NCBI GenBank assembly: GCA_014058105.1
Contig: JACGCM010002493.1
Span: forward strand, 124,001 to 188,000
DNA: 64,000 nt
Reading direction: 5' to 3'
DNA from: Kingdonia uniflora
Taxonomy: Eukaryota > Streptophyta > Magnoliopsida > Ranunculales > Circaeasteraceae
Translations under genes and position numbers: made by a program
The notes under the pieces: generated by a model
Seen by the model: only the letters and a program-made list of their open reading frames with translations
The model's database searches: none
What the model was told of the DNA's origin: nothing
In this document: piece by piece, positions 33,311 to 42,903 of the stretch
How positions within the stretch are numbered: the stretch's first letter is position 1
How the letters are laid out: each line of letters starts with the position of its first letter

Positions 33311-33521
33311 TTCTAAAATTAAGTCATTTCCCTCTCTTCACCTCTTAAACAAAAACCACCTCCAATTGCACCACAACTCATCTTCTTCACTCAAATTGTT
33401 TGAAATTGTTGAAGCTTCATCTCTCAAAGTAAGTTCATGTTTAATTTTATAGATTACAATATTTTAGGGTTTTAAGTTTTTCATGATTATTAATTTATAT
33501 TAAAATTAATAGATCAGTTCT

Positions 33522-34170
33522 ATGAATACTACGCAAGATAAATATTCCACTACTGAGAGTAGTTTGAATCAACAACAACAACAACAAATCCCACCTAATT
33601 GGTTGCAATTCACTCATTCCCCTCAACCTCAATCATCTCAATCACAACCCTTTCAATCATTTCACTCGCCCAACAATTGGGTACAACCCTCTCAACCGTT
33701 CATAACACCCAATAATTGGGGACAACCCTCTCAATTCCAACATCCTTCTCAATTCGCCAATCCATCACAACCTCAATAATCTCAATCACAAGCATCTCAA
33801 TCGGTTGACTTATCTCAATCCAAAGACGTCGGGGTTGCTGATGGACAAAAAGGCAAAGGCAAATGTTGTTTGACTAAGAAAAATACCAGTGGAGGGGCGG
33901 GGTCTCAGCTTTTGAAATGGACGGATATTAAAAAAAAAATCTTACAAAAGCTTGGATTCATGTCTCAGAGGATATAATCAAAATCAACAACTAATAACTT
34001 GATTTTTTTGGGACTCGGTTTTGGATGCATTTTATGATTTTTGTGAACAGGATGGTGAACGGGTTGAGCGTACATTGATCGGATATGAATCGTGCTTGCA
34101 AGGTTTATGGTACTTGTTTGAAAAATGTGATGCAAGGCCCCATAAGCGGTATGCAACAAAGAAATTTGGT
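33522..34170 (+). pseudogene. Q-rich, Myb/SANT-like protein fragment (PIF/Harbinger ORF1 type)
   Basis: ATG 33522 opens 85 codons rich in Gln, Pro and Ser (LNQQQQQQIPPNWLQF, FITPNNWGQPSQF), then TAA. The frame continues after the stop with KGKGKCCLTKKN and LLKWTDI, slips at an A run, then AWIHVSEDIIKINN, and slips again to FWDSVLDAFYDFCEQDGE. A KWT...AWIHVSED...FW..V block after a Q/P-rich head is the pattern of the SANT-like protein encoded by PIF/Harbinger transposons and their domesticated relatives. A splice donor-like ggtaagt follows KKF. Broken by one stop and two slips. Confidence 0.5.
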
Positions 34171-34249
34171 AAGTAATTCACCATTCGTCATTACTAATAA
34201 ATTATAAACTCTTTTTATTACCCATAAGCGTAAAGACACCTTCCCATCA

Positions 34250-34592
34250 TTGCCCCCCCCCCCCCCTATATTTTAATATATTTTTCTCTTTCATTTCTAA
34301 ATCTTCTTCTGACCTCCCCAAACTCATGATGACTCAGACATATACACGGAATCAAATTTTCCCTGTAATTATACTAGAGATAAAATCAAAAGCTGCATGC
34401 GTCCTCTATTTTTTACTTCTTCTACTTATAGAAGTACAAACGTTATTTCCAAAGCTCTCAACTTTTCAAAAATATTCAAATTCATTTTTCACAACAGTCA
34501 CAACAATATTTCCAGCAAAAGTGGACTAGTTCAAAACTATTTCTCATTTTATTTCTTTAAAACAGTTATTCAAACTCATACAATTTGCTCAC
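34250..34592. other. AT-rich interval with a C run, no gene
   Basis: Contains a run of about 15 C at 34251 and AT-rich sequence. Short open frames show no recognisable content. Confidence 0.4.
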
Positions 34593-34898
34593 TTACATAT
34601 AATTGCACCTGAAACATCCATGATGTCCTGTAGAACCACACCTAATTAGTTCGCATCCAACAATCCTCACATCTTCCAAATTAATCTCCTCTTCAGGAAT
34701 TAGTCTTACAACCGCTTTTTGAGCTGCAGGTTTCACAATCACTTTCCGAAATAACTCCTCATAGAAACGATGTTCGTACTCAAGTTCCCTTCCCATCCAA
34801 TCTAACCCTTCAAATTGATAATCAGACACTGGCAAGTCAGCATTATAATCTAACAAGCCGAAGATCCGCTCTCGCACTTCAGCTATCTTGATCGCCAA
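34593..34898 (-). CDS. Unrecognised open frame, about 100 codons
   Basis: Open frame without an ATG at its upstream edge (first codon TTG; an in-frame Met occurs at DWMGRELEYEHR). It is strongly charged: AIKIAEVRERIFGLLDY, RELEYEHRFYEELF, AVVRLIPEEEINLEDV. Composition looks like real coding sequence rather than chance. It may be a relic of the LTR element whose 3' end lies at 41361-42903 beyond the CACTA insertion, where antisense small ORFs occur, but I see no homology to those. Function unknown. Confidence 0.35.
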   Translation of the reverse strand: MAIKIAEVRERIFGLLDYNADLPVSDYQFEGLDWMGRELEYEHRFYEELFRKVIVKPAAQKAVVRLIPEEEINLEDVRIVGCELIRCGSTGHHGCFRCNYM

Positions 34899-35565
34899 AC
34901 GTCCCTCAGCGACATACCGAATTCTCTCAGATCAAGTCCACACCATTCCTTCCTAGTTTTGTACACCATTTCCCCTTATTTTATACAGTTTTTATCAAAT
35001 GCTTCAAATCCCCCACATTACGTGTGTATCTCTCAAAACCGTTTCTTCTATAATTGAACACCCTAAAATATTGATAGAAAGTTATCTGAACTTATCTAAC
35101 AACATCGACCTTTTTGATTTCGTCCTACACATTTTCGATCTAGTTATCACAATCTACTCAGCTCAAATCAATATCTCTCTGAGCTCAAGTTATCAAATTC
35201 AAATAAGTTCCAAGTCTTCCACAGTCATTTTTCACCAATAAACATTCAGCTCAAAATAACTCTAACGCAATTTTTATTTTATACGCACATTTTTATAGCT
35301 CGATTACTATAAATTTCATCCTCTACTCATACATCATAAATTTTCATAGCTCGACTTCAAGAGCTATTATATATATCAATACAATGTTTTAAATAACAAA
35401 TTTTTATTTAGCTCAAATATAAATTACAGACAGATAACAAGTCTTTCAGGTACTTTACAGATAATAAGTCTTTCAGGTACTTTACAAATAACAAGTCTTT
35501 CAGGCACTCCAAAGGCAACAAATCCTTCAGTTCATCTGCCTTCAGTGTTGTTTTACTCAAATAAT
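34899..35565. other. AT-rich interval before the CACTA element
   Basis: No gene recognised. AT-rich, with repeated tagctcga / agctcaaat motifs around 35150-35420 and the 27-bp repeats at 35436-35530. Confidence 0.4.
35436..35530. repeat. 27-bp tandem repeat, 3.5 copies
   Basis: Unit ataacaagtctttcaggtac plus tttacag. Copies keep a multiple of three, and the minus strand reads LKDLLSVKY four times with small changes. Confidence 0.85.
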
Positions 35566-35920
35566 CACTACTAAAATCAGCGTCAATGGCCACTGCTCTA
35601 GCCGTGACTAATACCATTCGCTACGGGTATACCCTTACCCAGGGTCGTGTCAACTGGTGGTCTGGATAATGCTCAAGCACGAACCTGACCGTGGCTAATA
35701 AATCATATATAGCCACGGGTAGTACCGTGGCTATTAATGCATATTAGATACGTTATAAACCGTGGCAAATGGATCCATTGGCTACGAACTTTCCCACGAA
35801 ATGTCCCGTGGCTAATACATATCAATCACCACCATAATTTTTGTGGCTAATGCTTGTTAATTACCACTATTTCGTCAATGACTAATACTCGCTATTAACT
35901 ACAAAACTAGCTGTGGCAAA
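35566..35920. repeat. CACTA left sub-terminal region
   Basis: Starts CACTACTAAAATC, then many copies in both directions of a GTGGCTAAT / GCCACGG motif (e.g. 35688, 35714, 35725, 35808, 35842). Such sub-terminal motifs bind the transposase in CACTA elements. Confidence 0.75.
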
Positions 35921-36217
35921 AGTCATTTTACAAAAAAAAAATTATATATATATTTCACATTTGTACAGTCATTACAATCACTTGAAACCTAAAACCCAAT
36001 ACAACAAACACCTAAAGAAGATAGATTCATACATTTGACTCAGGTAGCCAAGCCACTTGCGTAAACACCTCATCCGTGTCTGCCTCAGCCTACAATGAAA
36101 TACCAAATTTCAAAATCAACCAACTGATTGTCATTTAGTTGCCTGAGCATTGGTAGAATAAGAAAACTGTCTAAATGAAAATTATAAATCAAAACAGCTT
36201 GACGGGGGTTTTCTTAC

Positions 36218-37202
36218 AAATAACTAAGCTTGGTCATGTTCCCTAACTCTATAGGGATTGGCCCAGTAAGGCTATTACCCTGTAAATACCTGGGTGAACA
36301 TCAACCAAAAGGATATTGGAATCAAGTAATTGGAGAAAATTCAAAAAAAAATTGACTACGTAATAACTATTATAAATGATCTAAAACTCACAGTTTGCCA
36401 GTATAAGAAAGATTGCCAATAATTGGTGGAATTGGTCTAACCAACTTGTTTTCACTCAAGTCCTTGAAATAAAGAAAAAATCACTTGATCTACATCTAAG
36501 GAAAATAAAACTCCATAAAAAGCACAAGGAAAACAATATAATTGATAATATGAACACTTACAAAACAGCTAGTGCTTGCATTAGACCAATAACTTCTGGG
36601 ATCTTTTCACTATGCTTATTTCCTTGAAGTGACCTAGTCAAAGAAACTTGAAGGATTAACAATACAAAATATCAAAGATGAAAAATAAGTACAATATTTA
36701 AAAAAAATATATTTCTGCTATGATATGAGAACCCAACCAAAAAGCAGAGAAACTGTCAACAATATTACAAACTAAAGATAATAACTTACAGGGTAGCGAC
36801 TTGCAAAAAATAGCTCTGTTAGGAATTTCTCCAGATATCTGGTTGTACGAGATGTCTCTAAAAGTGAAAAGACGATTCTAAATTTATATAAGAAAATTTG
36901 AAGCATGCAAAGGAGTATGTATAGACCATTAATAAGAGCAAAGTAAATACTAACAAGATCTCAAAACTAGTGCAATTTCCAATATTGTCGGGGATCCCGC
37001 CAGTCATTATTTCCTCGTACATCACTGTCAATTACAAATGTAAAGTTGGACAAATAAAATATTATAGTCTTATAGATGAGATGTAGCATAGGCCTGAAAG
37101 TGGAATTTATTTATTTACATAAACACTTACAAGTACCAAAGACCAGTCAATTGGCACATATCAGGGGATAAACTTCCAGTAAGTGAATTGCCACTCAAAC
37201 CC
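36218..37202 (-). pseudogene. ERL1-like: Captured ERECTA-LIKE receptor kinase LRR exons
   Basis: Minus-strand exons, several exactly 72 nt with GT/AG borders: 37202-37131 (LTGSLSPDMCQLTGLWYL), about 37024-36961 (PDNIGNCTSFEI), 36857-36790 (DISYNQISGEIP), 36633-36562 (IPEVIGLMQALAVL), 36463-36392 (IPPIIGNLSYTGKL) and 36289-36218 (IPIELGNMTKLSYL). One 24-residue LRR per 72-nt exon, in this order, is specific to ERECTA-family receptors that control stomatal patterning and growth; wording such as CTSFEI fits the ERL1 side. The signal peptide, membrane and kinase parts are absent. Exon 36857-36790 has lost bases and its frame. Gene fragment, not functional. Confidence 0.88.
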
Positions 37203-37667
37203 CTATAAAATGAAGTGCATAACCTCCTCAATCAGAGAGACTTACGAGTAAAATAGAAATTAACATTAACACCGTGTCTATAGTAACTAATATTTAAAAA
37301 TCATTACAATCGTGATGGAAACCACACCTATAAAAAGGTTTTCTGACTATTATCAAACAAGTAATGTGGTTTTACTTTAACTTTTGCACTTTTTAAGTGT
37401 AGGCAGTAAGGCTGTGAATCAAGCAACGAACATATGTAGATTTGTGGGGGAAAGAAAATCAGAGGGTATAAATATATGATGACCCTTTAAGAAATAGCAG
37501 TGAAAGAAAAAGTGTCTTCGTGTATCTTTTCTTCGTTGAAGCCTATTGCTTATGTTTATTATTTTGCTTACAAATATATTAGTTATACAAATAAAAGCTA
37601 GAAAGGTGAATATGACTTTTTTCAGAGCCAATATAGATCGTGGTTGTTGGTCCATTTTCTAGTAGTG
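37203..37667. repeat. Internal CACTA-type end and flanking DNA
   Basis: At 37667, read inward, CACTACTAGAAAATGGACC and ACCACGA follow the same pattern as the outer right end (CACTACTATAAAATGAAGC, ACCACGA). AAC follows, against AAT at the left end. It may mark an earlier, shorter element 35566-37667. No ORF of note. Confidence 0.65.
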
Positions 37668-37704
37668 AACGTTCAAGTGTAAAAGATAATGGGTTAAGAT
37701 CTTA

Positions 37705-37851
37705 CTATGTGATATCAAGCTTTTTGAACTGGTTTGCATAGAAGCCACCAAGACCACCTAGGATGACGATTGGAATTACAATCTGTGACCATTGATTGAG
37801 CAAGGCCACATATGTTTGGAATCTCCCAGATGTTACCTTGTATCATCTGTA
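37705..37851 (-). pseudogene. Captured exon of an unidentified small membrane protein
   Basis: Between an AG acceptor (cttaattttacag) and about 37705 the minus strand reads GRFQTYVALLNQWSQIV followed by IPIVILGGLGGFYANQFKK. It looks like one membrane segment with a Gly-rich turn and a basic end. The phase and splice context support a real exon. I do not recognise the gene. Confidence 0.4.
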
Positions 37852-38026
37852 AAATTAAGTGGAACAACAAAATCAATAAAGATAAAGCTCAAAAGTTGAC
37901 AATGCTATAAATGTTACAAGTTCTAAAAAAGAAAATAAAATGAAGTCATCACAGTCAATTGAGACAACTTCTTACTGCATTTGAAAGTTTACAAGCTAAG
38001 TTGTTAGGGAATTGGTTTCATGTAAA

Positions 38027-38434
38027 TTAGAGCTTGCTACTATTCTTTTTAGTAAGGCTATTCATGGCTTTTGTCTTCTCTCTGAGCACACACTTTTGGG
38101 TCTTTCCAGTCGAAGTTTTTGGTAAGTCCTCAAAAACTATAGTTCGGGGAGCCATATAATGCGGTAAGCAATCCCGACAGAATTTAATTATCTCTTTGGT
38201 ATTACCATTATAGCTATCTTTCAACTTTACAAATGCACAAGGTGTTTCCCCCCAATGATCATCTGGCCGCGCAACAACAGCACCTTCAAGCACTGCTGGA
38301 TGACTAAATAAAACAAATTCCACCTCAATTGTGCTTATATCCTCACCCCCGAAGATAATAATGTCTTTAGAGAGGTCGTTAAGCTCTATATAGCCGTCAG
38401 AATGCTTTACACTGGGATCCCCACTTCGAGAAGC
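38027..38434 (-). pseudogene. Captured C-terminal exon of an acyl-activating enzyme
   Basis: Minus-strand frame from about [14 protein letters not shown] through [16 protein letters not shown] to the C-terminal domain of AMP-forming acyl-CoA synthetases: [47 protein letters not shown]. The catalytic Lys region reads [15 protein letters not shown]. In intact family members the hinge is GDIG/SGGENIS; here GGEDIS. The exon ends in a Ser/Lys tail, NSSKL, resembling a peroxisomal targeting end. Middle of the gene is missing between this and 39092. Confidence 0.85.
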
Positions 38435-39091
38435 AGTATTAAGTTATAGTCCAGATCTGAACACAACTAGGATTGTACAGACAGAGGAATCAAAGATTGT
38501 GAACTACCATATTAGTATCAAATGTTGCATGACACCGCTAACAATGCTTTGCCGGCACTACCAATATATTAAAAAGAGTATTACTCAGGGGAGTTTGGAA
38601 CAAACCTGAGTGGCATTTGCTGTGGCAACGTTTACTGATGATCATGCTAAAGAATGCCATTGTACCACCTCTTTAGTACTTAACCTGACAAGTCGTACAT
38701 AATTTGCAGTAACCTAAGATAGAAATGTATTAGTTTGCATGTAGAATCAATTTTTTTTTAAAGCTGGCTATTTTCATATTACAGTCCTAAAGTAGAAGTC
38801 AGTAACAAAATAGAAGTCTCATAACAGAACAAAAGAACTTGAAAACAGCTGTAAGAATTCAGGAGATGAAATTAAAAGGTGCTCTAAGCATTTACTGGCT
38901 GCACACTAGACATACGGAATCGCTTAAATCTGGAAGAAAATTCGAAAAAAATAAAGAATATCACACTTGTTCAAGCGGTTGTAGATACCTCTGGATCAAA
39001 TTTTTATTAGGGCGGTGTACCTTGGTTTCAAGTTGTTGAATTGGAACTTGAGTAACCATTTCTGCGTGCCCCTGGAACTGTATATGGCGGA
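38435..39091. other. Intron-like and scrambled DNA between the two enzyme pieces
   Basis: AT-rich, no recognisable exon of the acyl-activating enzyme; its central AMP-binding part is absent here. Confidence 0.4.
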
Positions 39092-39370
39092 TTAAAGTGC
39101 TTTGGGCGGTATGGTTTGTAAGAAATGCAAGAAGATGGAGCAAAATAATAAGTCATGTGCACAAAGAATAGCTCCAGCCATTGGAACAGCAAAATGTAGC
39201 TCGTACATTGCTGGTATATTTGGGGCTAGTGTAGCAACAACATCCCCACGTGAAATACCCAACTGGGTAATCACAAAAACGAGTTTTCGACATCATTGAA
39301 GACTTTGATTCCAAGTGTACTTGACATCACCATAGATGACAGAGTATCTATCTCTGTAAATAGTTGCAGA
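39092..39370 (-). pseudogene. Captured N-terminal exon of the acyl-activating enzyme
   Basis: Minus strand reads [21 protein letters not shown], a TGA, then [20 protein letters not shown] and [18 protein letters not shown], the usual N-terminal part of plant AAE proteins (benzoate/acyl-CoA ligase group). The TGA inside the exon shows it is dead. Order and strand agree with the C-terminal exon. Confidence 0.85.
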
Positions 39371-41070
39371 TCTCTCTAAGAAGCTTATGGGTGATTACCT
39401 TGGTACTCGAGATACATGACCATAGATATTCCTAAGCCACACTACCATCTGAAGTAAATGAAATTTCAGATCTGAAGCAGTATAATGACTTGTGATAATT
39501 TTGGGGGTCCCTCCAGTTTAAATTATAAACCAATCTAAAAGCTCTTGATTTGCCAACATCTAGTAGAAAGAGCAGTCAGGAGATTAAGCCTTAGGAAAGA
39601 CAAAACATATTCTTTATAGCAATATTATTGCAAATTGGCCTAGCGCATTTCATCTTCCCTTCAAAATCTCATGCAATAAGTTTGTTGCATGTAAATAAGG
39701 CCATGAGATAATCCATCAAGCATAAGATATATTATAACATCAAGCAATATCTATGCTATCAACGAATCAGCATATATTAGCTTATATCCACTTGAAGATA
39801 GATAGTTAAGAAAACATGCCTTTTGATTATTCAACTTAAATAGAAAATATAGCTTTAATTTGCTCCTAGCATGTCTTCGGAGTACTTCATTCTAAGATTT
39901 TCAGATTGTGCACTTATAACATATAGAAAAGTTATAAGCTAGATATCAGCTAGGAAGGAAACACGCCTTTTGCTTCTTCACCTTGGTTAGAAAGCGTGTC
40001 TTTTGTTCTTGGCCTGTCTTCGGTGTACTTGATTGTAAAAATTTTAGATTGTGCACCTATAACATGCACAAAAACTACATTAAGAGCCAAAAATGGGTAA
40101 ATCGCAAAATAGTATCACTTGATTATGTGCGTCCACAATGATTTTGAACATATGGTAAATTACATTAAGAATGGCAAGCAACTTCCTTGGAACTGTTATC
40201 TTCTCTTGCTCTCTATCTGGTAGCTTAAGAAGCTTTACAAATTTTAAAACATCACATGTACTTAGAGAAATAAACTAATGTGTTGATTATTGTACTTCAT
40301 TGTCTAGCATAGTTGAGGAAAGGATAACTCTTAGCTCCATCCCTCAAAACCTTGTGTCAAAGTAAAGGAGGATGATTTGGGAAAGATGTAGACTAGGTTG
40401 TAATTTCGTTTTCTTGAGTATAGAAATATTATTTGGTTGGGGTCTTCCTTAACCACAACTTGCCTAACATGTCTCTAACCACGATTGACCCAAAAGTAAT
40501 AATTTAAAAGCTCTAAATTTTGAGACTCTTCTCCCATCTTTGTTTGAGAGGTTATTGGTGGCCTTAAATTTTGTATGATGTTTATTTTATATATAACCAT
40601 TTTCTTCAGTTACAGTTTTATATTATCAAGGTTAATCTTGCTAGAAAAATTATGCTTAAAAAGGGTAGTTTTAGAAGCATCAATGATAAAAAATAAGTGG
40701 TGTATTGCTGATTTTTAAAGAAGAGGTCTAAAGCCATTGTTGCTTAATATTTTCCGGGGCTAGTACTTGTTATGCTAGAGTTTAGATATGACAATAACAA
40801 ATTACTATTTTCTCATACTAAGCAAATTCAAATTAACAAACCATAATGAAAGGAACTAAATAAATGAAACAAGCGGTATGCTTCAGAAAGAGCATCTCTA
40901 ATCCCTAATTTCAGATTTAGAAAAGAAATTGATACATCAGATTTCAATAAGAGATAACAGATTGTACATGAGAAAGAGAGAGAAAGTACCCAATTTAGAT
41001 TTATAAATCCTCAATCAGAGATTACAATGAGATTCCCATTAGTTTTCTTTGCTTGATTTAGATTATAATC
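39371..41070. other. AT-rich interior of the CACTA element, no gene
   Basis: 1.7 kb without a convincing exon. Short near-repeats (agcatgtcttcggagtactt near 39870 and cctgtcttcggtgtacttga near 40013) suggest small internal duplications. Confidence 0.4.
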
Positions 41071-41675
41071 TTGCAGGCAGTAGAAGAGGGAATTGATGGA
41101 TCTCATATGAGGAACCCTAAAGAGAGGAAAACTCAAAGTTATACGCGGGAATGTTTGATTTATCTCGCAATTTTGGTTTTCTATGGCCACGGTGTAGACT
41201 ATTTACCTACGAAGTTGCGATTTGAGTACGATGTGCTTGTATCTCTTTGGCCACAGCGTTATGAAATTGGCCACGGCAGAAGTTGTGCCATTTTAGCCAC
41301 AAATAGTTTTGTGCCCAAAAAAAATATAGGTCGTGGTCTTTGCTTCATTTTATAGTAGTGAATCTTTTGAAGCAAAGCAGGAATTGGAAGTCACCAAGCA
41401 TCCTTTTACTTTCACACCAGCTTACTCTAACCAAAAACTAGATTTGGAGGAAGTCTGGGCATGGAAGCAGAAGAAGTTCATGCTTGAACCAACCCTTCAA
41501 ATAAAAGGTCTTTTTAGAGCCAAGAAATGATTAAAGTGCAGAAGTAGACTCCCAAACTCTGTCTACCTCCTCCACCACCACCATTGCCTCCTCTATAACC
41601 ACCACCATTAAAGACTAGGTGGAGATTAAGAGGGTCCGACCTTAGAATCCAGTTCTACATGAAAAATTGGTGAAA

Positions 41676-41957
41676 CTACCTCACAGTTAGACCGATCACC
41701 GCATATTTCTCCTCCACTTTGTCTACCACAAGGATGCGGAGACACCTCCAACGTTGCTCGCCTGTCAAGACAATGTAATAAAATCTCCACATACAGTAAA
41801 AATCTTCTTCAACTTCAGTTGCTTCTTCTTCCGACATACCCTGATACGTCGGAGAAATGGGTATGGGAGTAGGCATCTCTACAGATTGATCACCGAAATA
41901 CCTCCGTTTAAAGATTTGCATCTCAGAGGCAACCTTCTCTTCATAAACCAATTTCAA
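41676..41957 (-). pseudogene. Small antisense ORF near the LTR-X 3' LTR
   Basis: 93 codons without an ATG at the front (first codon TTG, TGA further upstream). Homologous to 4255-4584: VYEEKVASEMQIFKRRYFGDQ, SPTYQGMSEEEATEVEED, MWRFYYIVL and QRWRCLRILVVD align in order, about four residues in ten identical by eye. It lies 331 bp from the LTR, antisense to it, as in Tat-A. Function unknown; start codon lost. Confidence 0.6.
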
Positions 41958-42287
41958 ATAAAGATTACAAAGAATTTTTCAACATCAGCGTACTTTGCCA
42001 CAATCCTCGATATAGGTACTATTTATATAGCCCTCATATTTAATGTACAAGTACGTTTCCCGAACAGTCACCATTCAAAATGATGTCACTCTCCGACCCC
42101 AAGCGTCATATATATCAATACTTCCCATCATCATAAATGCAGATACATCCCTCAATAAAATAGCCTATTTTCCACACCAGTCAAATCGACATTTATTACA
42201 TTATTTCCTTTTAACTTCCAATACCAACAACTCCACAAATTCTTTCTCAATCCAAGCCACCTGTGACTTCAGTTACGAGGGGGTGAT

Positions 42288-42903
42288 TGTAGAGACATAT
42301 CCCTCAACCTAACCCAATTAGAACTATCTTGAGCTCGAACTACCTTGATGTCAGGTTCACGCATTCTACACATGACATATACAACCAGCATTGTCACATA
42401 ATCCATGAACTGATGAAGAGCGTGGCTCAAGCACAACTGAAGAATCTGAACAAGTTAAAGACACTTGTCCTTCACGAACTCAATAGTTATTCAATCAACC
42501 ACCACTTGCCTCAATATTCGGAGAACGTGTTTCAGTACGATAACGAACTGCAGTCAAGGCCTATATAAGGAAAAAGTTCCAAAAGAGACAGGGACCAGAA
42601 AAATATATGAGAAATCACCAAGAAAACTATATTTTCTAGATTCTCAAACATCGAACTTCTTATTTACAAGATCAAATATTTCAAATTCGAGATCACTTGT
42701 TATAAGACATCAGTTTCAAGCAATAAAAGTCACTGTTACTAAAATCCTCAACTCGAGGTAGTAGTTTTTTTTACCTATTCACAGGTTTTTCATACTAAAT
42801 CACCTATGTCATTTATTATTATTTATATTAATATGTGTCACAGGAATATTGGTGTAAGAGCTAATTTTGAGCCGTTTTGAGCTTACAAAATTAGGCCATT
42901 ACA
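42288..42903 (+). repeat. 3' LTR of LTR-X
   Basis: 616 bp, TGTAGAGACATATC to GGCCATTACA. TATA-like CTATATAAGG near 42559. Flanks gtgat (left, overlapping the polypurine tract) and ggcat (right) do not match, as expected for a 3' LTR whose 5' partner is not adjacent. Confidence 0.8.

Larger units (their letters stand above)
35566..41360. mobile_element. CACTA (En/Spm-type) transposon carrying captured gene pieces
   Basis: Left end CACTACTAAAATCAGCG; right end, read inward, CACTACTATAAAATGAAGC. Flanked by AAT at 35563-35565 and 41361-41363, the 3-bp duplication expected for CACTA. Both ends have sub-terminal GCCACGG / CCGTGGC repeats (35620-35900 and 41180-41340). There is no transposase. Instead the inside holds minus-strand exon fragments of three genes with intron sequence kept, so DNA-level capture, as in Pack-CACTA elements. 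A third end of the same family sits at 37667. Confidence 0.85.
41361..42903 (+). mobile_element. 3' end of another LTR retrotransposon (LTR-X)
   Basis: Internal remnant (41361-42287) followed by a full LTR (42288-42903). The polypurine-like ACGAGGGGGTGAT directly before the LTR fixes a + orientation. The CACTA element sits at its left border, so more of it may continue left of 35566. It abuts the Tat-B integrase at 42904, apparently inserted there. The element type is not proven, but the antisense small ORF is shared with Tat-A. Confidence 0.7.

Noticed and set aside
41071..41355. 94-codon + strand open frame
   Set aside because: Lies in the CACTA right sub-terminal repeats (GGCCACGG motifs) and has no recognisable protein content.
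41361..41530. Open + frame EAKQELEVTKHP...LEEVWAWKQKK as a gene
   Set aside because: Looks coding-like but has a stop immediately upstream once the CACTA insertion is removed, and no partner exon was found.
42288..42903. Treating this LTR as a solo LTR
   Set aside because: Flanks gtgat and ggcat do not match and a polypurine tract precedes it, which fits a 3' LTR of a truncated element.
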